Shown: in pieces, positions 1-10,312 of the stretch
Layout of the letters: each line of letters starts with the position of its first letter
Position numbering within the stretch: the stretch's first letter is position 1
NCBI GenBank assembly: GCA_950097015.1
Contig: CATNEN010000003.1
Coordinates: 310,001 to 374,000, forward strand
Length of the DNA stretch: 64,000 nucleotides
DNA from: Macrostomum hystrix
Lineage: Eukaryota; Platyhelminthes; Macrostomidae
Direction of reading: 5' to 3'
The notes under the pieces: model-generated
The model's database searches: none
What the model was told of the DNA's origin: nothing
Seen by the model: the letters and a program-made list of their open reading frames with translations, nothing else
Translations under genes and position numbers: made by a program

Positions 1-861
1 ATGCCCAAGCAGTCACCAATTTATTTAAATTGGATTAAATTAAGAGACTAAATTGACAGTGTCCACTTTGAGTAAGCGCTGGTTTTAATCTATCTAATAT
101 AATTCCAGTAGCAGTCAATGCAATTTGGTATACCAGTCGAGTGCATCAGGGACTCAACCCGATTTACTTCCACTCTCTGTTCTATTATTCAGGATTTAGT
201 CTCTGCCACCAGAAGTGTTGGCTTGAGGAAACAAGACAAAGGCTATTTAGAATTTTGGCAACTTTCCCAAAAGATATTATAAAACAAGATATATCCAATA
301 TATTTGAAGGCAAGGTTATAAACACTAGTAAGAATATACTTCTAAGACAAAAATATATGAGATTGAAGTCTTATGATATTCAAATGCTTGATTTCGATAC
401 ATCTACCTATTCTTCTTAGTCTTTATTGTACCTCTCAATACAACTCTCTCTACAATCCCTTGATACAATTCTTCCTAGCTACAAATCTTCAATGTTCTCT
501 TCTCTAATTTAATAGATTCTCCTTAAGTTCACAATCTTTTAGATTTCAGTCCCAAGACTTTTTCTCCTTTCTTTTTGTTCCTAGTTCGAGCCCAAGCTCT
601 CAGACAGCCCCAAGGTTGTTGGATCCTTCCTACAAATTCTCTTTCCTCTGTAAGACAAAACATGATGTCAAGTGAAACATGAAATTAGGTAAAACGCATT
701 GATAACGAAACAGTAAAATACATAGTAAAATACTCAAAGATTTAAGGAGTCTTATTACAAAATAAAATTTTTAATTCTAAGATTTAAAAATGTCAAGACT
801 TACATTTTCTTGGAAAATATGCATTGAATTCAATTTTCTATATTAAGCAATATTTTTGACA
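1..861. other. AT-rich sequence, no gene seen
   Basis: No convincing exon on either strand. The missing first exon of GLMP (signal peptide) could lie here or to the left of the window, but no ATG followed by a hydrophobic stretch and a donor stood out. Confidence 0.4.
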
Positions 862-1711
862 CTAGACTAGACTGACACTCAGCCAGCGGACCTCACAGAA
901 AAAGAGCAGATCACTATAGTGTGTGGTCACCTCATTGACAAGCATTTGGAACTGCTGGTGGTTAAGGTATGAAGTCAACAAGATTGATGGACTTAGCACA
1001 CAGGGACTTCTGGTGGATGATGCAATGTACTTTTTGGATGGACAATGTGTATCTTGTAGCCTCACAGTGGTGTATTAGGAGTGAAGCAGCACCATTCTTC
1101 TCCCCAACCATTGCAAGAGCACTATCAGTTGTGAAGCACACTAGGTAGGAGAAGTCAGGTGAGTGCTGCTCAGCACACTGAAGTGTGGCGCCAAAGATGT
1201 CCTGTCCAGTTGTGGTGCCATGCAAAATAACAACTTGCAAGAACTCCTCACACACTTGGAGATCAGCAGTGACCCCGTAAACAAAAAATGGTCTTTGCAT
1301 CAGTGCTCTTGTCCAGAGCTAGGGAGAAAACATCAAGAGTTGAGCAGCAGGTCTTCAGTGAGATCTGCACAGTGTCTGACATCTCCTTAATGTGATGACA
1401 AATGGTGTAGGATGAAAGGCTCACACTCTCAAAGATGGAATGCTGCTCTGGGCAGAGATGGTTCACCATGGCAAAGATGCACTCTTTGATGAAGTCACCA
1501 TCAGAAAATGGCTTCATGCAGCGAGCAAGGAGGCTGGAGACCTCCTAACTGGCTCGCATCACCTTGTCAGCCTCAGCAGTTTGCTTGCAGAAGAGAGAAG
1601 TTGCTTTTTTCTGGTTGCCTGATAGTCATAATGTCCTATTTTCTCTTGGCAGTTAGACATTTACATACATTAGTGCTTGGTTATCTGCTTCCAAATGGCA
1701 GCACACATTGA
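862..1711 (-). pseudogene. hAT-superfamily transposase relic (ZBED/GTF2IRD2/EPM2AIP1-like)
   Basis: Three overlapping minus-strand reading frames (about 1517-1263, 1300-962 and 1065-862) together read as the core of a hAT transposase of the Charlie/ZBED type. Recognisable blocks in order are KPFSDGDFIKEC, SLALDKSTD, GTTTGQDIF, TDSALAMVGEKNG, HCIIHQKSLCAK, NHQQFQMLVNE and EVRWLS, which match the conserved catalytic-core order of this family. The frame shifts between blocks, and there is an in-frame TAG just before KPFSDG, so the copy is dead. The BED zinc finger and the C-terminal dimerisation region are not visible. No clear 8-bp target duplication was found. Confidence 0.8.
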
Positions 1712-2493
1712 ACTCCTTGAATATTGCCACTGTCTTTAGGCAGATTAGGCACTCAATGCACTAGTCCAAAGCACTAGATGAATTAATGCTTTTCCTGCCT
1801 GAAAATGCATTGCTTGAGGTCCACTTTCTTCTTAGAAGTTCGAAGTGCTAATTAATATGTTATGTTAATTTTCTATATATCACGATATTATCACGATATT
1901 ACCAGACACTAGTCTGGACTATGAGGAAACGCTAGACAGCAGTCTAGTTTATATTGGTATTAATTTAACTAAATTTAAAAAGCTCAAAGTAAAAAAATTG
2001 ACAATTTTGGAAAAAAAATGCACAGAAGAAGCAGCAAGCTGTGGTGTGTTTTGTTTCTGTTATTTATATTTAGTTTACTTTTAACTAGGGTAAAAGTCTT
2101 TTGAAATGTATTTGATACAGTAATTTGATCATCACAGTACAAGAGGATGACAAGAAGAAATTGCCTTAAGTTTCACTGCCCATGTATTACTTTTTTTCTT
2201 TAAAGTGTGCAAATAAAAACTTCTAGCATATACTCTACCCTTACATGTTTTCCTGGCAAAGTGAATTAAGCTATATAATGGCCTACATTGTGGAATTCTA
2301 AACTTTAATCATACTTTCATTTTAAAGTATTAAATATAATAAGTCCGTGAATCTATTTCTTAGCAATTTATCTGTCAAAAACATCAATTCACAGGCAATA
2401 TACTTGACATGCAAATTATGGCTTTGATGACTTCTCTTTACGTGTAACTAGTTCATAGTTTCTGAAAACATTCTTTCCACCATTTTAAACTAG

Positions 2494-4903
2494 TTTGTGA
2501 TTGTGGAGAATCCCAACTGCAACAGCCTATGTGACAATGGCACTCTGCTCTTGTATAGTCGATTGCCGAGAGGCTCTGACTCTTTGCACATCTTTGTGTC
2601 AGTTGGCAAAGGCCTTGGTGATCTAGCTATATCCTATCTGAAATTTGACGATCCAACGCAAGTGGCTGCGGTGTCTTGGCCGGGAATATTTTCTAGAAAT
2701 CCTCTCTCGAGAGCCAAAGCTTTGTCATTCAGCAATCCACAGGCCAAGCTAATGTCCAAGTTCACATTTGCCATTACTAATGTAAGTGAGCGGTTTCACT
2801 TACTAATGTCGACGTTCAGATAAACTGTTTGCTCTAATTTATAAATATATTCGTGTTTATCTTTTATTTTTTCATATTCATCTTCCATACCTTTTTGTCT
2901 GTCTTTCAAATCTTCATGTCATCTTTCATACCTTCTTTTTTCTCTTTAACATCTTTAAGTTAATCCCCAAATAGCCCTATTAATCCTAGATGATCATGTT
3001 AGCGTTCGATTTTTCGATTTTCACCTTAAAAGATCATCAAGTTGACCCTGTCCTAAAAGATTATCATGCTGACCCTGTCCTAAAAGATCATCAAGTTGAC
3101 CCTGGCCTAAAATATCATCGTGTTGACCCTGTCCTAAAAGATCATCAGGTTGGCCCTGTCCTAAAAGATCATCAAGTTGACCCTGTCCTAAAATATCATC
3201 AAGTTGACCCTGTCCTAAAATATCATCAAGTTGACCCTGTCCTAAAAGATTAACATGTTACCCTGTCCTAAAAGATTATCATGTTACCCTGTCCTAAAAG
3301 ATTATCATGTTACCCTGTCCTAAAAGATTGTCATGTTACCCTGTCCTAAAAGATTATCGTGTTGACCCTGTCCTAAAACATCATCATTTAATCCCTGCCA
3401 TAAAATATCATAATTTAATCCCTGCCACAAAAATATGTCCGTGTTGGCAAGTTGCATTATTTCGATTTATCAACCATGTATGAACCATTAATGTAATAAC
3501 GAATGACGGATAATTTATCTTACTTTAACATTGTTTAGCTAATCGAGTACTCGGACACTAATGATAATGTGACTATTCCGCTGTCGCCAAATAATAGCAC
3601 TCGAGTCTATCCAACTAGCAGCTTTCAGTGGCGTGTAAAAAAGAATGCCACATTGGATGGCGAAGTCACTAAAATTGTCCTGTCAACAAACAGTTTCTAC
3701 GGTAAGTATATCAGTTCTGTTTGAGATAATGTATCAATACAAAAATTCAAATAGCATTTAAGTAAAAAAATTGTAATGAAGTCGTCCGAGTTGAAATCAA
3801 TCCCTTCACAGAGTCAGTCGATTCAGACTTGGATCCTAGCGACTACGTGCAGGACAACCAGAACGTTTCGGCCAACAGTTTGCTATTTACAGCCAATGGC
3901 AGTCTTGAGCTAACCCTGCAACTGTCACCATCAAAAGGCCGGGCCGATTCTCTGCCCCAGCTGCAGTTCACGGGCAATAATACGCAGATGGAACTGCTCA
4001 TGCTCAATCTTGTTAGCAACTTGCCTAATGCTAGATTCGCCGTTGAATCGGCTTTGCTGGATGGCACACTGGGCTCAACTGGCCAACAGCGCACCCAGAA
4101 TATTCTAGAACCCTTCAATATTGATGACGAATTCACTCCGGGAATATTTCACATGTCCAATTGGATCTCCGAGGACAAGGATATTTCGTGTTATGTCCAA
4201 TGGAAGCCGGTTTGCTACAAGGCCAAAGAAAGGAGCATTGCCAATAGTGCTGTGGTGTACAAGTCTAGTCTCGTACAGTTGACACCTGGGATTGCGGAGT
4301 CGCTGAATGACAGTTTCGCTTACGCTTTATTCAATGGCAATCTAGCTCAGCTTACTGGAGCAAGGGCCGTCAATATCACATTTGGCACGATGTCTGATAA
4401 GTTCTACGCAGCTAAGAAGTACATTGTTTGGTGAGTAAAGATGCTGAACTAGCAGTATACGAACCTATACGACTCTTGTAAAAATTTGGGCAACAAAAGG
4501 TTTAAAAACTGCATGAAAGTCATTAACCCCGCGTATGAGTGTGCCAATGTCAATCTATTTATCATGGGTTGCTTTTACATATCACACATCCCCGCCTATG
4601 GGAAGCAGGAGCAAAATATCCTTTAGTGCATTCGCTACTGCCTTTCTGAGCAATGCTGCTTCTCTGAGCAATTATTGGCTTCTTGATCAATTTGACTGGC
4701 ATTGGATTCGCAGGACCGTGTCCGTTGGTTTCGGCGCGCCACCATACGATCAGGTGTCATCCCTTGTAATAGCTGTGATTCTTTGCGGACTAGGCCTGCC
4801 TTTCCTACTGATGTCAGCTGCTGCTGTCTATCTGTGCGTGCGCCGATTTCGTGAACCTGCCACAGACGGTGCTGTTAGCGCATATCAGCCAATCAACGCT
4901 TAA
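2494..4903 (+). CDS. GLMP: Glycosylated lysosomal membrane protein (GLMP/NCU-G1), 5' end missing
   Basis: Four exons: 2494-2781, 3539-3701, 3812-4430 and 4714-4903, all with GT-AG borders and matching phases. GLMP is a heavily N-glycosylated type I lysosomal membrane protein that partners the lysosomal transporter MFSD1. Family marks are the luminal IDDEFTPGIF block (human IDDEYAPAVF), QWKPV, NITFG, the SVGFGAPPYDQVSSLV run into one C-terminal membrane helix, and a short tail ending YQPINA, like the YQSIN lysosomal sorting tail of human GLMP. Many N-x-S/T sites are present. The first visible exon opens at an AG acceptor with no ATG (it reads F-V-I-V-E-N-P), so at least one upstream signal-peptide exon is missing. 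A polyadenylation hexamer lies at 5150-5155. Intron 1 carries a 27-bp minisatellite. Confidence 0.88.
3028..3430. repeat. 27-bp minisatellite, about 15 copies, in GLMP intron 1
   Basis: Fifteen units sharing the core TTGACCCTGTCCTAAAAGAT. The first eight are 27 bp, and a middle block has a one-base-shorter version (26 bp, GTTACCCTGTCC). The last two are diverged. It sits between the 2781 donor and the 3539 acceptor. Because 27 is divisible by 3, it leaves an open frame that is not a gene. Confidence 0.95.
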
Positions 4904-5149
4904 GCACCGGGCACTTAATCAAATGAACATGTTGCTTTGGTAACTAACGAAAGCGTTGCTACAGTGCGTCAGTAGCATATTTATAATTTAACTGAAAGCT
5001 AGGACCTGTTGATTATCCCAATATAATTGAAATTCGGATGTTTTGGTTAGCAGGAATCAAGGTCTTAATTTTTTGTCAGAAGCAAATTTTTACGTCTAAC
5101 TTATGCCTTTTAATTTTTACACTGCTGTGGCTTTCACTTTAACAGTAGT

Positions 5150-5155
5150 AATAAA
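5150..5155 (+). promoter_or_regulatory. Polyadenylation signal of GLMP
   Basis: AATAAA about 250 bases after the GLMP stop codon and upstream of the mariner insertion. It is the first perfect hexamer after the stop. Confidence 0.5.
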
Positions 5156-5336
5156 AAGTATATATCTTTCTGACTGGCAATACAGTCCTGTTCGTTTATT
5201 ATCTCACAGTTTCAAGGCAAAATAATACTCGTAAATTCGCTTGTTGCTTTCCACCGGATGAAAAAAATGCGTTCCATTGTCCTGCCAATGCTGTTCCTTT
5301 TGCCCTACTTTTTATTGCCTAAATTGTTTATTATTC

Positions 5337-5360
5337 CGGGTGTCCGGAAAGTCATGAGAA
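5337..5360 (+). repeat. Mariner terminal inverted repeat, left
   Basis: 24 bases that pair perfectly with the inverse of 6676-6699. The stop codon of the transposase frame is about 50 bases inside this end. Confidence 0.95.
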
Positions 5361-5407
5361 AACTACAAAAGGTTAATTATAAAAACGCACAGAACAGTGA
5401 AACTTTA

Positions 5408-6454
5408 CTAATCAGTAATGTAATTTCCCCTGAAGTCAATCACAGCTTGGCAGTGCTCCACGAGCCGTAGAACCTCGCGTTTCAAGCAGTTTGCATCCAG
5501 ACCCCTCGCCCACTGCAACGCGGCCTCGCGGACCTCATCGTGGCTGCTGAACTCCCGCTTCGAGAAGTCCGATTTCAGCCAATTGAAGAAAAAACGGTCG
5601 CATAAATTGAAATCAGGGCTGAAGGGACTCTGAAAAAGCAGTTGAACTCCACGAGTAGCATGTACTGCTGCACAGGCTGGGCCACGAGGTCGTGCGTTGT
5701 CCCACTGCCACAAGACTTCGGACAAGTGAATTGGCTGTGATCTGAGGCTCCGCCATAGGTCACCTGTGTGTCGAACGAATTCAACGATGCGATTGGCATC
5801 AACAGTCTGCTTTGGCGCCGTTGACATGATAGAGAATCGCTTGCTTGGGGTGAAAGCGACTACCAGCATTGTCTTTGGGTCCCCGACTGAGTGTCTCACA
5901 ACTTGAGGTCGATGGTCGCCTTGACCCAGCCAGCACCGGTTGTTCTGCCGTTTACCAGTGTTTTTAAGGTACACCCACGCCTCGTCCTCCACCACGTACT
6001 TGTTGCAGAAGCTGGTCATGCCCTCGGTATGAAAAATCCGACGTATTTGCTTGGCACAATTGACGCGAGCAACCTTGTTCTCCTCGGAGAGAACATGCGG
6101 GACCCACACGGCAGACACATTGCGAAGTTGCAGGTCTTCAGTCAATATTTCATGTACTGTTGATTTCCCAACCTCCATGAAGTCAGCAAGATCTCTGACA
6201 CTCACTTTTGGGTCTTCTTTCACGAGATTTCTGCAGGTCTCGATCGGCTCTGGTGTTCTCGTCGATCTCGGCCGGCCAGTACGGGCAGCTTGGGCCAGTG
6301 GGTACGACTCGTCACGGAACCTTGTGTACCATCGGTACACTGACGACAGACCAGGCGCCACATCTCCATGCACTTTCAGCAGTTCTCCATGGCAATCAGG
6401 AGCAGATATACCAAGCTTATACCTGGTATAAGCATAAGCTTGAAACTCGTCCAT
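5408..6454 (-). CDS. Mariner-like transposase, 348 aa, uninterrupted
   Basis: Cut-and-paste transposase with the usual mariner length. The N-terminal part holds two helix-turn-helix units (about residues 5-50 and 75-110). The linker motif WVPHVL is at residues 117-122 (family WVPHEL). Catalytic aspartates are visible at D157 (VEDEAWVY), D252 (WDNARP) and D286 (CDRFFF), and FSPDF takes the place of the YSPDL motif. The histidine of the usual DNARPH is an arginine here. By my count 33 residues separate the second and third aspartates, one fewer than the DD34D of classical mariners. No stop or frameshift is present, so the copy is young or under constraint. It is not fused to a host gene. Confidence 0.9.
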   Translation of the reverse strand: MDEFQAYAYTRYKLGISAPDCHGELLKVHGDVAPGLSSVYRWYTRFRDESYPLAQAARTGRPRSTRTPEPIETCRNLVKEDPKVSVRDLADFMEVGKSTVHEILTEDLQLRNVSAVWVPHVLSEENKVARVNCAKQIRRIFHTEGMTSFCNKYVVEDEAWVYLKNTGKRQNNRCWLGQGDHRPQVVRHSVGDPKTMLVVAFTPSKRFSIMSTAPKQTVDANRIVEFVRHTGDLWRSLRSQPIHLSEVLWQWDNARPRGPACAAVHATRGVQLLFQSPFSPDFNLCDRFFFNWLKSDFSKREFSSHDEVREAALQWARGLDANCLKREVLRLVEHCQAVIDFRGNYITD

Positions 6455-6675
6455 CTCAAAGCAGCAGCAAGGATCAATGAAGAAAAAAGTAATGATAGAT
6501 GCTTGCTTTGCCTCTGCGTTGCAGTGGCCTAGACTTCTAAGTTATAACCATCAGCCTTACCCCCAAATTTGAAGCTAGAATCTAGCTCTTTCAGCCATAG
6601 ACATATATTAAGTCAAGTGTTAGAATGGTACAGTATCTTGTCAATAGTTTGTGTCTAAGTAGTTAGAATAACACA

Positions 6676-6699
6676 TTCTCATGACTTTCCGGACACCCG
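6676..6699 (-). repeat. Mariner terminal inverted repeat, right
   Basis: Perfect inverse of 5337-5360. The transposase ATG lies about 220 bases inside this end. Confidence 0.95.
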
Positions 6700-7761
6700 A
6701 AGTCCGAAATACTTGGAAGTATTACCAAGTTGTTTTTTCTTTAGTTATTATGTTAAATCGATTGGACACCTGCACACTAGAGCAATGTTTCTACACCTTC
6801 CAGAGGTGACTTATAGCCTAGGTAACTACGAGGTATCTGGGACAGGTCCGTCAATAGAATTCAGTCCTGCCCCAGCGTCGCTGAAATCCCTCCGCAGTTT
6901 TCTATTTTGCAGAGAATATGTTGTTTAGTATACATCACTTTAAATCGATAGCTGAGGAGTTCTAAAAAACTCTCTCTGTGTTAAAAGAGCATAGGACAGC
7001 CAAAGAAACAGATTTTGCTTTCGTAAATCGGATTTCTATCGAGTTAGGAGACAACTATGCCAATGAAATATTCCAGCTTTATGTTGCATGTTCGCAAGTT
7101 GAAGCAATGAATATTATATTGCTCTTAATTTCCACTTCATAATTTACTGTCAATAAATCTACCGAAATCCGAAAAGAGGGCCTATATTTTTCTGCTTGCT
7201 AATGAATTTAGCTATTAATGATTTAGCCTTGTATGAAATTTAAATAGGCCTCTTAATCTCTGTATATTAAACAGCGATTATTTTTAAGCGATAATGCATT
7301 GAAATCTCCTGTGTTGAATTTTTTTGTTTTAAATTCAGTATTTTCTCTATTTTTGCGATAAAGCATGATTTTTAATGAAAGATTACGGCATGCGATGTGC
7401 ATAATTTTGAATTTTGTTAGACTTGTCTTTTTATTCTTCTTTCTTTTGCACAAAAATTGTTGATTGACTACTGATATTCTAAGCTAGAAGTAGTATACAT
7501 CGAAAAAAAAAAATTTAGGCATTGTTCGTGACCACTATGCTTATTATAGATAGCTGTATTCACTTAGTTGGATGCCTAAATTGTTTGTTTAGATTATGAG
7601 GATTTTTTCTGTCTCGTAATTAAGTTTGTATCTGCTTTTCGGGTTTGTGGTACCGTTTAACATTAATTTGATACAATTACAGCTCATTACAGCTCACACG
7701 GTCCTTTGTGACATCAAAGTACTGTCCACAGCCTAGCAACTGATTTCGGCGCTTCAAAAGC
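6700..7761. other. AT-rich intergenic DNA upstream of RNASEK
   Basis: No coding feature recognised. A possible splice or trans-splice acceptor (ATTACAG) lies about 80 bases before the RNASEK start codon. Confidence 0.4.
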
Positions 7762-8061
7762 ATGGCTCTCCTAGGCCCAAAACTGTCCGTTGGCCTGCTA
7801 GTGTTATCTGTGTGGGGCATTGTTATGCTTCTGCTATTGGGCATATTCGCTCGGGTTAACGCTGTCGCCCTAGCCGAAGACATCTACTTCGATCAGAACA
7901 AATGGGCCACCTCTGGCTACAGCTATCAGTACATTGACGACCGGTACAAGCAGCTATCCAATAACTGCTTTATTGCTGCTGGAATCTATGTACTGCTGCT
8001 AGTTTTCAGCGGCATTCAGTATCGCCTGAACATTGTCAATAGCTACGCTGCGCCTGGCTAA
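7762..8061 (+). CDS. RNASEK: Ribonuclease kappa (RNase K), 99 aa
   Basis: A small two-helix membrane protein, known as an endoribonuclease and as an accessory subunit associated with the V-ATPase and endosomal uptake. The frame aligns end to end with animal RNASEK: GPKLSVGLLVLSVWGIVMLL (helix 1, about residues 5-30), the acidic loop VALAEDI, the highly conserved NNCFIAAGIY (family YNCFIAAGLY), then helix 2 and a short tail (IQYRLNIVNSY). Family length is about 95-100 residues, so the protein is complete and comes from one exon. The start is the first ATG after a stop-rich leader. Candidate AATAAA signals are far downstream (8799-8804 and 8869-8874). OST4 follows on the same strand 2.1 kb away. 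Confidence 0.95.
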   Translation: MALLGPKLSVGLLVLSVWGIVMLLLLGIFARVNAVALAEDIYFDQNKWATSGYSYQYIDDRYKQLSNNCFIAAGIYVLLLVFSGIQYRLNIVNSYAAPG

Positions 8062-9017
8062 GCTGCTTTTGCTGTGCCCGCCTTGGAATGAACAGTGAAA
8101 CTATTTTCAATATTTCATTGCAGACTATGCCTGCCTGGTTCAATGATCGCTTAATTGTTATTCCTCTCTTCATTTTCCGACCTTGTCTGTAATTTGTAAC
8201 TATAGAAGTGGTAGTTTTTAATTTTGCTTTCAGTATAACAACCACTAATGGCAGTATGCTATTACTTATTTAGCTAATTAAGCGTGACGTCTTCAAACTC
8301 CCCTTGTTAATTTCCGTTGTCTAGATAATAGTAAGTATTGCACATCAAATTGTTTTGTTGTCTTGTGCTTCTGTTGACTGCTAATTAATATATTCGTTCA
8401 ATCCTCCGTATTCCCTTTTCTGTTTGAATTGAATTGCATAATATTGATACACACGAGTAGAAATCAGACATTTAATATTACATGCATGTAGAATGTACTA
8501 TAGCTATTGCATTGGATTATCTATAGAATATTTGATTATCAATTATCTGTGTTATCCAGATTTCTTTAATTGATTTTTATTCCTACATATGCATAACCTA
8601 GTGAGCGGACTCCTTATTGTGTAAATTCAGTCTAATCAATTGTGTCCATTCTTGTCTTAGTCTCATATTCTATATTATTTTATATATCATATTATATATA
8701 ATATAAATCTATATTATACTCGAACATGCAGTACATTTCCTTTTATATACTATTTCTCGGCACAAAAAATTCAAAATGATCTGAGCAGTGAATTCGGAAA
8801 TAAATACATAGATTTCCCACATTCTTAATTGTCTAATAGTTAAATGAATGAGTTGCTATGAATTTCTCAATAAAGTGGGTACCAGGGTTAGTACTGCTGG
8901 AAACAAATTGACTTAACTGTATAAAAACTTTTCACTTTTCTTTATTAATAATTTGTATAACCCAAATCAGCCAACCACGGCTCAAAAAGCTCCTGAATCT
9001 GGCTCGCTCTAATCCTT
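8062..9017. other. RNASEK 3' region, AT-rich
   Basis: No gene seen. It contains AT-rich near-palindromic sequence around 8660-8715 and two AATAAA hexamers (8799-8804, 8869-8874) that could end a long RNASEK 3' UTR. Confidence 0.4.
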
Positions 9018-9024
9018 TTGCACC

Positions 9025-9850
9025 CCTTCCCTGTCTCATCTATCCCCTGTCTCATCTCTCCCCTGTCTCATCTCTCCCCTGTCTCATCTCTCCCCTGTCT
9101 CATCTCTCCCCTGTCTCATCTCTCCCCTGTCTCATCTCCCCTTTATTATCTCTCCTTGTCTTATCTCTCCCCTGTCTCATCTCTCCCTTGTCTCATCTCT
9201 CCCCTGTCTCATCTCTCCCTTGTCTCATCTCTCCCCTTTCTCATCTCTCCCCTGTCTCATCTCTCCTTGTCTTATCTCTCCCCTGTCTCATCTCTCCTCT
9301 GCCTCATCTCTCCCCTTTATTATCTCTCCCCTGTCTCATCTCTCCTCTGTCTCATCTCTCCTGTCTCATCTCTCTCCTGTCTCATCTCTCCCCTGTCTCA
9401 TCTCTCCCCTGTCTCATCTCTCCCCTGTCTCATCTCTCCCCTGTCTCATCTCTCCCCTGTCTCATCTCTCCCCTGTCTCATCTCTCCCCTGTCTCATCTC
9501 TCCCCTGTCTCATCTCCCCTTTATTATCTCTCCTTGTCTTATCTCTCCCCTGTCTCATCTCTCCCTTGTCTCATCTCTCCCCTGTCTCATCTCTCTCCTG
9601 TCTCATCTCTCCCCTGTCTCATCTCTCCTGTCTCATCTCTCCCCTGTCTCATCTCTCCCCTGTCTCATCTCTCCCCTTTATTAACTCTCCTTGTCTTATC
9701 TCTCCCGTCTCATCTCTCCCCTGTCTCACCTCTCCCCTGTATTATCTCTCCCCTTTATTATCTCTCCTTGTCTTATCTCTACCCTTATCATCCCTCCCCT
9801 TTATCATCTCTCCCTGTCTCATCATCACTCCGTCTTATAATCTCTCTCCT
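9025..9850. repeat. 16-bp CT-rich minisatellite, about 50 copies
   Basis: Unit close to CTCTCCCCTGTCTCAT, with many near-identical copies and a scatter of 12-15-base variants (for example CTCTCCTTGTCTTAT and CTCCCCTTTATTAT). The plus strand is almost all pyrimidine except for the TG and the A of CAT. It fills the space between RNASEK and OST4. It generates long Ser/Leu/Pro open frames in all forward frames, none of them genes. Confidence 0.97.
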
Positions 9851-10198
9851 TGTCTCATCTCTCGTCTCAAATCTCATTGTCTCATTATTTCTCTGTTTAT
9901 TTTCCTCTTTTCATATGTAGTGTCACCACTTCTGTGTTTTGTATCTTTTTTCCGACTGCCCTATCTTATTCTATTAGAGTATTATTCTATCTTATTCGGT
10001 CGGCCATCGTCTCATGCTCTCTTTTGCTCGAGAGACATCTCAGTTTGCCCAGAATCCAGAATCATATTTAAGAATTGATACTCGTCACATTTATATAAAT
10101 CACTCGTATATAAATGGCTGCATTCGATTGAAATGAAAGCAATTCGCATCTCTTTTTTTCATTCCAGAGCCCTATTCACAACAGCCGCCGCCCTAGCC

Positions 10199-10312
10199 AT
10201 GATCACGGACGTGCAATTGTCAGTCTTTGCTAATCTGCTCAGCGTTTTTCTATTCCTGCTGGTCATTCTCTATCACTACATCTCCGTAAATAGCGGAAAG
10301 AAGGCGGATTGA
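10199..10312 (+). CDS. OST4: Oligosaccharyltransferase subunit OST4, 37 aa
   Basis: A minimal ER-membrane subunit of the oligosaccharyltransferase complex that transfers the lipid-linked glycan to asparagines. It stabilises the STT3 catalytic module. The 37 codons read [14 protein letters not shown], then a hydrophobic run [16 protein letters not shown], then a basic tail NSGKKAD. This is close to the whole of vertebrate OST4 in sequence and length (single helix, residues about 8-30). The only upstream signal is a strong acceptor (run of T then ATTCCAG, AG at 10167-10168) 30 bases before the ATG. The mRNA therefore has either a spliced 5' leader exon or a trans-spliced leader. Confidence 0.93.
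   Translation: MITDVQLSVFANLLSVFLFLLVILYHYISVNSGKKAD

Larger units (their letters stand above)
5337..6699 (-). mobile_element. Mariner-family DNA transposon, apparently complete
   Basis: A 1.36-kb element bounded by 24-bp perfect terminal inverted repeats (5337-5360 and 6676-6699, beginning CGGGTGTCCGGAAAGTCATG) and containing one uninterrupted minus-strand transposase frame. Size, inverted repeats and protein all fit mariner. The flanks do not show an obvious TA duplication directly abutting the repeats, so the exact ends may be a few bases further out or the outermost bases are diverged. Confidence 0.92.

Noticed and set aside
5575-6480. Several forward-strand frames inside the mariner element
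   Set aside because: Antisense shadows of the transposase frame.
9018-10078. Long Ser/Leu/Pro-rich forward frames of about 300 codons
   Set aside because: They are translations of the 16-bp CT-rich array in all three forward frames, with no domain, and the three frames are equally open.
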